Below, piece after piece: positions 53,625 to 59,747 of a DNA stretch of 59,747 nucleotides; within the stretch, counting starts at the first letter, position 1, and every line of letters starts with the position of its first letter. The notes under the pieces are model-generated. The model worked only from the letters and a program-made list of their open reading frames with translations, was not told the origin of the DNA and did not search any database. Both the position numbers and the translations under genes were made by a program. Origin of the DNA: Tectiglobus sp051009975 (lineage in GTDB: Bacteria > Pseudomonadota > Alphaproteobacteria > Rhizobiales > Hyphomicrobiaceae); the NCBI GenBank assembly GCA_051009975.1, contig JBPCWA010000526.1, positions 1 through 59,747 of the forward strand, read 5' to 3'.

Positions 53625-53867
53625 TCAATTGCGAAGCACGAGGTCGTCGCAACACCTGTCGCGACAGATGAAGACTACGCGGCGAGCCGAGAGGGTTGGA
53701 TTGGATAGGTCGAACGCTTCTTGTGTCCGTAGGTCGATCGCAGGTTGTGCGGATGGGCAAATTTGACCGCGGGGGTGGATCTCCCCCTCTTCATAGCGCA
53801 GTAATAGTGTCACTTCGTCAGGTTGATCCAGTAGAGCCGAAGCCGTCGCCACCGCGTTCGGTCGCAT
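53625..53867 (-). CDS. Small hypothetical protein with partial rhodanese-like wording
   Basis: 80 residues from the ATG at 53867, overlapping the dut 3' end by 50 bp in another frame; a start inside, at a GTG near residue 18, is also possible. PAIDLRTQEAFD and RRVVFICRDRCCDD faintly recall the two halves of a rhodanese domain, but the middle is missing and the active loop is not normal. Either a small unknown protein or a remnant. Same strand as its neighbours dut and cysK. Confidence 0.35.
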   Translation of the reverse strand: MRPNAVATASALLDQPDEVTLLLRYEEGEIHPRGQICPSAQPAIDLRTQEAFDLSNPTLSARRVVFICRDRCCDDLVLRN

Positions 53868-54273
53868 CGAGGTCGTGAACGAGCGAAAGGTCAGCCCTGG
53901 AAACCGGTGCAATGACCAACTGCGCAATGCGCAAACCGCGCGCGATGGTAAATGGTTTGTCGCCATGATTAATCAGCAGAACTCCGATTTCGCCACGATA
54001 GTCCGCGTCAATCGTACCGGGAGTATTGAGAACTGTAATGCCATGCCTCAACGCCAAACCCGATCGCGGCCGGATCTGACCTTCGTGAGTGCTCGGTATA
54101 GCAACGGCGCAGCCTGACGGAACCAACGCTCGAGCACCAGGATCGAGCGTTATAGGGGCATCGTCTGGAACAGCAGCGACCAAGTCAAGTCCAGCGGCAT
54201 GTGCACTGTGATACGAGGGTAGCGCTAAATCTTTTGCGTTCGGGAGAACTTTTATTGAGATGGTGATCGACAC
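53818..54273 (-). CDS. dut: Deoxyuridine 5'-triphosphate nucleotidohydrolase
   Basis: 151 residues from GTG 54273, with AGGAAA seven bases upstream. Trimeric dUTPase: all five motifs are present, AGLDLVAAV, RPRSGLALRHG, NTPGTIDADYRGEIGVLL, RIAQLVIAPV and the C-terminal P-loop-like ERGGDGFGSTG. Keeps uracil out of DNA and supplies dUMP. 35 bp downstream of coaBC, a pairing common in proteobacteria. Confidence 0.96.
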   Translation of the reverse strand: MSITISIKVLPNAKDLALPSYHSAHAAGLDLVAAVPDDAPITLDPGARALVPSGCAVAIPSTHEGQIRPRSGLALRHGITVLNTPGTIDADYRGEIGVLLINHGDKPFTIARGLRIAQLVIAPVSRADLSLVHDLDATERGGDGFGSTGST

Positions 54274-54308
54274 GTCAATTTCCTGAACGTTTCATACGTT
54301 GCCGACAT

Positions 54309-55532
54309 TCATATTTGAGACGATCTCGATAGGCCAGAGACCACAGCCGCGGCGCGTGCGACTAAGCGCGCTGCGACATCAGCCTTGTCGAGTTCGGGCC
54401 AACTCTCCAACCCATCAGCAACGACGATATGGACTGCATTGCGTGTCCCACCCATCACGCCGCTGGCACTGGACACGTCGTTGGCCACAATCCAGTCACA
54501 TCCCTTTTTGGTGAGCTTTTCACGCGCGTGACTGACGACGTTTTCGGTTTCCGCCGCAAATCCAATGACCAGTTTCGGACGCGGATGATGGTGTCTGGCA
54601 ACATAGCGAAGAATATCAGGGTTTTCGGCGAGCTCCAGCATAGGCAGTTGGCCGTCACGTTTCTTGATTTTTTGATCGGTTCTCTTTGTTACTCGCCAAT
54701 CGGACACAGCCGCTGAAAATATTGCAATATCGGCCGGAAGGGCCATTTTGACAGCCTCCAGCATATCATCCGCCGTCTCAACGTACACCGGAGTGATGCC
54801 GCTTGGCGGTGCCAGATTGGTTGGACCAGAGACCAAGGTAACGGATGCGCCAAGCGCCAAGGCGGCTGCCGCTATGGCGTAGCCCTGGGTGCCGGATGAA
54901 CGATTGGTGATGTAGCGTACCGGGTCAATTGGCTCGATAGTGGGGCCAGCCGTCACCAAAACATGCCGCCCTTTGAGCGTCTCTCCCGTCTCGGTGAACC
55001 GGGCCGAAATAGCCTCAAGCAGTTCAGCGGGTCCAACCATGCGGCCGATGCCGGCTTCATTTGCTTCTGCCATCTCACCCTCATTGGGTCCGACAACCGA
55101 CACACCATCTGCAATTAATTGGGATAAATTACGTTGAGTAGCAGCGTGATTCCACATGAAAGGGTTCATCGCTGGCGCGATTAGTACTGGCTTGTCCGTT
55201 GCCAAAAGAACCGCCGTCGCCAGATCATCAGCGTGACCGCCTGTCATGCGCGCCATAAGGTCTGCGGTCGCCGGTGCCACCACTACCAGATCAGTATCGC
55301 GTGCCAGCCGAATATGACCGATTTCATGCTCGTCGTTCAGATCGAATAAATTCATGTAAACGCGGTCACCCGTGAGGGCGGCAAACGAAAGCGGCGCCAC
55401 AAATTTCCGGGCCGCGCGCGTCAAAATGACTCGGAAAGTGAAGCCACTTTCACGGCCACGCCGGATGACTTCCAAGCACTTGTAGGCGGCGATTCCGCCA
55501 CCAACGATAAGAACAATACGCTTTTGCGACAT
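54309..55532 (-). CDS. coaBC: Bifunctional phosphopantothenoylcysteine decarboxylase / phosphopantothenate-cysteine ligase
   Basis: 407 residues from the ATG at 55532; an ATG at 55562 is possible. Two steps of coenzyme A synthesis. The N-terminal flavin-dependent CoaC half has VGGGIAAYKCLEVIR, the PAMNPFMWNHAAT motif and GPNEGEMAEANEAGIGRM. The C-terminal CoaB half has VLVTAGPTIEPIDPVRYITN, NRSSGTQGYAIA and a late KGCDWIVANDV. Fusion as in most bacteria. Upstream neighbour of dut. Confidence 0.96.
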   Translation of the reverse strand: MSQKRIVLIVGGGIAAYKCLEVIRRGRESGFTFRVILTRAARKFVAPLSFAALTGDRVYMNLFDLNDEHEIGHIRLARDTDLVVVAPATADLMARMTGGHADDLATAVLLATDKPVLIAPAMNPFMWNHAATQRNLSQLIADGVSVVGPNEGEMAEANEAGIGRMVGPAELLEAISARFTETGETLKGRHVLVTAGPTIEPIDPVRYITNRSSGTQGYAIAAAALALGASVTLVSGPTNLAPPSGITPVYVETADDMLEAVKMALPADIAIFSAAVSDWRVTKRTDQKIKKRDGQLPMLELAENPDILRYVARHHHPRPKLVIGFAAETENVVSHAREKLTKKGCDWIVANDVSSASGVMGGTRNAVHIVVADGLESWPELDKADVAARLVARAAAVVSGLSRSSQI

Positions 55533-55708
55533 ATCAATCGTCCGCTGTTCTTGACCGGTCATCGTTTGCTCGAGGCCAGTTCTTTGTTGCGTTTGCGTCA
55601 GTCTAGCAAAAAGTGTTGAAACTTTGGACTACCACGCTTGATATTGATTGTGTGGTTGCAATCTTCGACCGGTTAAGAGCAACTGTTGGGGAGGGCAAAA
55701 TCCCAGAA

Positions 55709-55744
55709 CTGCGCTTCCACCTGCGCTTCCACCTGCGCCTCCAA
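55709..55744. repeat. Three-copy 12-bp tandem repeat
   Basis: CTGCGCTTCCAC twice exactly, then CTGCGCCTCCAA, in the 281-bp gap between coaBC and the Rieske gene. On the minus strand it would read Val-Glu-Ala-Gln repeats, but no credible gene contains it. The rest of the gap shows only the ribosome-binding site GGGAGGGAG for the next gene. Confidence 0.85.
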
Positions 55745-55843
55745 CTGCGGCCCGGCGTATGCGGGCTGTTTCCCTTGCCATAAGCCACGATCGATGAAAC
55801 CCTGGTCATCAAATTTCCTGCAGAGGACCGTGGGAGGGAGCAG

Positions 55844-56992
55844 ATGCGTCAGGACACCCAGGTCGCATTGACAGAAGAGATATTTGCGCACTTGGACGCA
55901 AATTCTACCGCGATGAGCGAGTCTGTGACGATCAATCCAGTTGCTTCCTACATTTGTCCGGACCGCCTCTCGCGTGAGCAGGATGTGATCCGAAGATCTC
56001 CTGTCCTTATGGGCTTGGGATGTCGCTTATCTGAACCACGTAGCTATTTGACCGACGACAACACAGGCGTTCCCATTCTCTTGCTGCGGGATGACGCCGG
56101 ACGAGCGCGCGCATTCTTAAATGCATGCAAACACCGCGGATCTCGTATGTTGGAGGGGGTGGGCCAGGTTCGCCGACGCCTCGTCTGTCCTTACCACGCT
56201 TGGACGTATGATCTCGACGGAACTCTGAAGATGGTGCCACAGCCAGAAGGCTTTTCTGGCCTTGACTATGCTGAGTGTGGACTCACCGAGCTTCCGATTC
56301 TGGAAGAAGATGGGCTCATATGGGTCCGCCCCATCGGCAACACGCCCATCGATGGACTATCACACCTTGGAGCGTTGCGGGAGGAAATCGCTTCCTACGG
56401 GCTCGGCAATTATCATCACTACGAAACGCGTCGAATCGACTGCGCTATGAACTGGAAAACGATAATAGATACCTTCCTGGAACCCTATCACTTTACACCC
56501 CTCCATATCGACACCGTTGCGCCGCTTTTCATCCCGAGTTTGTGCCTGTTTGATGCTTACGGCTCCCACTTGCGGGAAGTGCTACCTCGTAGATCCATCG
56601 AAGAATTGCGTTCTCGGACGAAGTCCGAGTGGTCGTTGTTGCCCCATGCAGCCATTGTCTACGTGTTGTTTCCGAATACAGTATTCATCATGTTGATTGA
56701 TCATGTCGAGGTGTGGCGAGTGTTCCCGAATTCGGAACGACCGGACAAGAGTCACGTCAATCTGGAATTCTACACACCGGAGCCCGCCACGAGCGAAAGC
56801 GCCAGAGGTCACTGGGATCGCAGTATGAATCTCACCATCAGGACCGTGTTGGAGGAAGACTTTCCGACCGGGGAAGGAGCACAGATCAGTTTTGCGAGTA
56901 AGAGGCTTTCCAGCGTCATTTACGGCAGGAACGAGCCTGCGTTGGCCCATTTCCAACGTAGTATTGCGGCCGCGGTCGGAGAGACGATTTAG
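55844..56992 (+). CDS. Rieske-type ring-hydroxylating/demethylating oxygenase, alpha subunit
   Basis: 382 residues, GGGAGGGAG before ATG 55844. The Rieske [2Fe-2S] ligands are C95, H97 (NACKHRGSRML) and C115, H118 (LVCPYHAWTYD). The mononuclear iron site is H216 and H221 (EPYHFTPLH), with D209 the likely bridge between subunits; the third iron ligand should be an acid near the C-terminal DFPTGEGAQ region but I cannot fix it. Relatives act on aromatics or N-methyl compounds (betaines, carnitine). No reductase or ferredoxin gene is adjacent, so electrons come from elsewhere. Followed by a 2-oxoglutarate oxygenase on the same strand. Confidence 0.88.
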   Translation: MRQDTQVALTEEIFAHLDANSTAMSESVTINPVASYICPDRLSREQDVIRRSPVLMGLGCRLSEPRSYLTDDNTGVPILLLRDDAGRARAFLNACKHRGSRMLEGVGQVRRRLVCPYHAWTYDLDGTLKMVPQPEGFSGLDYAECGLTELPILEEDGLIWVRPIGNTPIDGLSHLGALREEIASYGLGNYHHYETRRIDCAMNWKTIIDTFLEPYHFTPLHIDTVAPLFIPSLCLFDAYGSHLREVLPRRSIEELRSRTKSEWSLLPHAAIVYVLFPNTVFIMLIDHVEVWRVFPNSERPDKSHVNLEFYTPEPATSESARGHWDRSMNLTIRTVLEEDFPTGEGAQISFASKRLSSVIYGRNEPALAHFQRSIAAAVGETI

Positions 56993-57191
56993 TCGATTCC
57001 GAAGTATCCGCTGATCTCGCACGCGTCGCTGGTATCTGCTATCATAAAAAATGACTGTGCGTTGGAATGCTCTAGTGTGCTTTGATGTCATTTTGACCTG
57101 TCTCCCCCCAAGACTGATGATTTCTTAGTCTTGGCTCAAATGAGATAGTTTCGAGACGCACCGTTTGAGGAACATATTAGGGAGGCGTGCA

Positions 57192-58361
57192 ATGGTCGGT
57201 GTTCGCGAAGTGGTGACCTCTGCCGGCGTGGATTTCGGTTTGGATCAAAGTGCAATGGAAGCCTATCGCAGGTCCGGCACCGCCCGCGCGTTGGCATTGG
57301 ACAATCGAGGACCGCTGCGGATTGACGACGATGGTCAGCTTGATCCTGCGATTCTTAACGCATACTCCCGCCATGGTTTCTACATACTTGAAGACGTGCT
57401 CGAGGAGGCCGAACTGGCAGACTTGGAGCGGGATCTGCTCGATCTTTTAAGTCGGGCGCCGGTCACCCAAGGTGCGAAGGTAGACAAATTTGGCCGACCT
57501 GCGTTGGGGTGCGGTTGCCGGGCTCGCACCGTCACAATGGTCAAGCCGCTGTCCGATCCGCTGGGCGGTACCGATGCCAACCGAGGGCGTCATCCGGTGA
57601 AAATGTCGGAGCCAGAGGCGCCGGAGGACGCGCCAGCGTACGTGATGCAGCTATTGCTTGGGCCTTTGCAGTTCTCTGAGGCACATCTCCGACTTTATGG
57701 TCATCCTCGCTTGCTGGCGGCCGCTGCGGCAATCAATGGTGACGATTTTGTCCCTTTCAACGAAAGTATCTGGATCAAGCACCCACGCCTTGGTGGTTCA
57801 GTGGCTTGGCACCAGGATGGATGGACCCATTGGAACAACCCGGACCTCGATGAGGACATGCATGGCTTCAATATGATGGCCCAACTTTACGGTTGTGACG
57901 CTGAAAACGGATTGTGGGTCGTGCCGGGCTCTCACCGGAATGGTAAAGCCGATATCAAATCAATGGTGGCTGCTGCCGGATCTGACCGGCTCCCTGACGC
58001 TGTGCCGCTAGTCTGCGAGCCTGGCGACGTTGCCATTACGAACCGACAAACAGTGCATGGCTCCTTCGCCAACACAAGCTCCCAGATGCGTGTCACTTTC
58101 AATATAGGATTTCACAGGAGAAGCTCTGTGCTCAATGTGGAGGGGGGAGGCGTACACAATGATGTTTCGGTATATGATGCCGATTATATTCGAGAACGCT
58201 CGCGCTTAATCATGTATGCCATTGACGCTCGCCGTCAGCGCTACCCTAGCGAGACTTCGTACGACTACGCGCCATTGCACGATGCGGCCGACGTCTACCG
58301 TTGGTCATCGGAGATCATGCCGATGCTAAAGGACTACAACCTCCAGGACCTCGGTATCTAG
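57192..58361 (+). CDS. Phytanoyl-CoA dioxygenase family protein
   Basis: 389 residues from ATG 57192, with AGGGAGG upstream (a start at 57165 is not favoured). Non-haem Fe(II)/2-oxoglutarate oxygenase: H207 and D209 (VAWHQDGWTHW), H289 (QTVHGSFANT), and R300 (MRVTFN) for 2-oxoglutarate. A separate N-terminal extension of about 60 residues and a Tyr/Arg-rich C-terminus make it longer than the EctD-like paralogue at 21.9 kb, with which it shares little beyond the motifs. Substrate unknown. 199 bp behind the Rieske gene on the same strand. Confidence 0.88.
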   Translation: MVGVREVVTSAGVDFGLDQSAMEAYRRSGTARALALDNRGPLRIDDDGQLDPAILNAYSRHGFYILEDVLEEAELADLERDLLDLLSRAPVTQGAKVDKFGRPALGCGCRARTVTMVKPLSDPLGGTDANRGRHPVKMSEPEAPEDAPAYVMQLLLGPLQFSEAHLRLYGHPRLLAAAAAINGDDFVPFNESIWIKHPRLGGSVAWHQDGWTHWNNPDLDEDMHGFNMMAQLYGCDAENGLWVVPGSHRNGKADIKSMVAAAGSDRLPDAVPLVCEPGDVAITNRQTVHGSFANTSSQMRVTFNIGFHRRSSVLNVEGGGVHNDVSVYDADYIRERSRLIMYAIDARRQRYPSETSYDYAPLHDAADVYRWSSEIMPMLKDYNLQDLGI

Positions 58362-58637
58362 CCATTATTGGCATGGATTGCGCGTAGATTCGGCATTCGG
58401 CACGCATCCATCGTAAAGGCGGGCCAAACCGGTCGTTCGGTGGACTCTTACATTCGCACCAAGGATTGCCTCCGCTTGAGACGTGGCGGACTTGAGATGC
58501 GGAGCAATAGAGTAGCGGCTGGCGGAAAAAATATAACTATTGCGTGATTGGTCCGGGACAGCCGCACCGACGCAAGAACCAATCCTCGATCGGTACGAAT
58601 GTTAAACCTCTCCCCGCAGTCAAAAATCTTCAAGAAT

Positions 58638-59747
58638 CTATCGCGCCAGGACAAAGTCGCCTTGTGGTGCAAACTCAGGCGTTTGGGCCCCTTGCGTGCG
58701 TCGTTCCACAACGCGCTTGACATATGGGCCGAGCGAATAAACGGTTACAGCGCGTCTGGCCGGGTCTCTCGCCTCCGCAACGCCTTTGAGGCCCTGAATT
58801 AGGACGTACGTGAACGCGCCGTGACCTTCTTGAGCAAACTCCCATGCTTTTTGATCTGAGCTCGCAGCTTGGAAAGCTGTAAATCGCGACGCATTGGCGT
58901 CACCTAGAAGCGTTCGGTTGCGCGATGCAGCTGCATTGCAAGCATCCAGAAAAAGCAATCGTCGTCCCTTGATCCGACTGAATACTGGCATGACGTCGTC
59001 GGCCCAATCGATGACATTGCGTCCCTTGATACGTGTGTCTGTCCGAGAGAAGTCCGTCGGGAGGAAGTGATAGCGACCTCCCGACCAGTTCTCTCCATGA
59101 CCAGCCATGAATACCACGACTGTATCATTGGGGCTTGTTTTCGTGGCAAGTTCTCCTATTGCCGTCAGGATGTTGGCCCGCGTTGGTCTATATCTCTTCA
59201 CGTTGCCGGGTACCTCGTCCCTGATTTGAGGACCAACGAGCAGCCGGGCTTCGACTTTTCGATGACTGCGTCCCATAGTTCGCGCCGCAGTTGCAGCGAA
59301 CGTGGCCGCATCCTTGCCGGCGAACCGCAGATCTCGATATTGCAGCGCGTTACCAGTCGCGGCTTCGATGATGCCCTTCGCTCCTGGATAGGCATTCACT
59401 CCGATTGCAAGAATCCAGAGCGTTTCGCGTTGATCTAGGTCGCCCTCTCCGTTGTGGCGAATCATGGCTGTGGCCGGTTCGCTGTCGCCCCCGGCATTGA
59501 CGGCGACAACGCGAACGCGATTCTCGCCGCCAAACAGCGAGATTTCAAATGCCTGAAAATAACCGCCCTCGGGTGGTTTGTCCGCGTCGACTGGAAGTGG
59601 TGCGGGGACTGCGTTGACTTGAGTTTCTTCGCCTTTCGCATTCGCGACGTAGACGTTGAGCTTTGTGATGGGGGCTTGTTTGCCAACTCCATGGACGATA
59701 ATCTTTCCGCGTCCGCCATAGGCCGTCGGTTGGGCATAGACCCGGAT
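58638..59747 (-). CDS. Caspase-fold (peptidase C14 family) protein, 3' part (5' end outside window)
   Basis: The minus-strand frame is open from the right edge of the window, so at least 369 residues are visible and the true start lies beyond 59747; the ATG at 59465 is internal. From about residue 110: ILAIGVNAY, then the catalytic His in VFMAGHGENW and the catalytic Cys in LFLDACNAA, the dyad of caspase-like peptidases. The visible N-terminal 95 residues are beta-rich (GKIIVHGVGKQAPITKLNVY, FEISLFGGENRVRVVAVNAG), as in proteins with a WD40 or Ig-like region before the peptidase domain. Role unknown; such proteins are candidates for regulated proteolysis or cell death. Confidence 0.85.
   Translation of the reverse strand: MRVYAQPTAYGGRGKIIVHGVGKQAPITKLNVYVANAKGEETQVNAVPAPLPVDADKPPEGGYFQAFEISLFGGENRVRVVAVNAGGDSEPATAMIRHNGEGDLDQRETLWILAIGVNAYPGAKGIIEAATGNALQYRDLRFAGKDAATFAATAARTMGRSHRKVEARLLVGPQIRDEVPGNVKRYRPTRANILTAIGELATKTSPNDTVVVFMAGHGENWSGGRYHFLPTDFSRTDTRIKGRNVIDWADDVMPVFSRIKGRRLLFLDACNAAASRNRTLLGDANASRFTAFQAASSDQKAWEFAQEGHGAFTYVLIQGLKGVAEARDPARRAVTVYSLGPYVKRVVERRTQGAQTPEFAPQGDFVLAR

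Noticed and set aside
55673..55891. Minus-strand ORF containing Glu-Ala-Gln-Val repeats
   Set aside because: It overlaps the Rieske gene start, has no ribosome-binding site and is explained by the 12-bp tandem repeat.

Overview
The window reads as a chromosomal stretch of an alphaproteobacterium, most likely of the order Hyphomicrobiales (Rhizobiales). The evidence is gene content and order: an F0-only ATP synthase operon with a duplicated b subunit (b and b'), the ispH-thrB-rnhA cluster, an Irr-type Fur regulator divergent from fabA-fabB with fabI behind it, an SH3 protein divergent from a D-glycerate dehydrogenase, aerobic-type cobalamin genes (cobN, cobO, cobQ, cobW), and a moeB-cysK-dut-coaBC block. 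I cannot name a genus. I saw no rRNA, tRNA, insertion sequence, prophage or CRISPR array.

Layout. 1-7.2 kb: the 3' part of smc, then atpI-atpB-atpE-atpF'-atpF and a prohibitin-like membrane protein. 7.2-10.7 kb: a lipoprotein, then ispH-thrB-rnhA. 11.3-16.0 kb: a three-gene operon for a 2-oxoacid oxidoreductase whose third subunit is a GltD-like FAD/NAD(P)H protein with two extra [4Fe-4S] clusters. 16.2-24.5 kb: accessory catabolic genes in mixed orientation (MFS transporter, FAD oxidase, class II aldolase, DUF2269 membrane protein, SDR-membrane fusion, EctD-like dioxygenase, UxaA-type dehydratase). 24.5-35.9 kb: a cobalamin locus of two divergent operons. The leftward one (cobW-DUF1289-cobN-cobO-cobQ) sits behind a clear cobalamin riboswitch; the rightward one (cobT-cobS-cobU-cobC) assembles the nucleotide loop. 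35.9-44.7 kb: IclR regulator, TPR protein, split AtuA-type pair, acyl-CoA dehydrogenase, Ldh2-type dehydrogenase with an RraA-type aldolase, and an SDR. 45.0-48.6 kb: fabI, fabB, fabA and irr. 48.8-55.5 kb: housekeeping genes (SH3 protein, D-glycerate dehydrogenase, ureohydrolase, MoeB/ThiF, cysK, dut, coaBC). 55.8-58.4 kb: a Rieske oxygenase and a phytanoyl-CoA-type dioxygenase side by side. The right edge cuts a caspase-fold protein.

How the parts fit. CobW, CobN, CobO and CobQ handle cobalt delivery and insertion, adenosylation and amidation; CobU, CobT, CobS and the phosphatase finish the cofactor. The small chelatase subunits that partner CobN and the aminopropanol-attachment protein are not here. 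FabA, FabB and FabI form the anaerobic-type unsaturated fatty acid branch. IspH, the KorB-type subunit, the KorC-type subunit and the Rieske protein all carry Fe-S clusters, and an iron regulator (Irr) is encoded in the same window, but a regulatory link is not shown by the sequence.

Most interesting items: the unexplained long DUF1289 protein inside the riboswitch-controlled cobalt operon; the three-subunit Kor-type operon; a short plus-strand ORF followed by a textbook terminator at 40.25 kb; twin palindromes in front of the iclR gene; a split AtuA; and the paired mononuclear-iron oxygenases.
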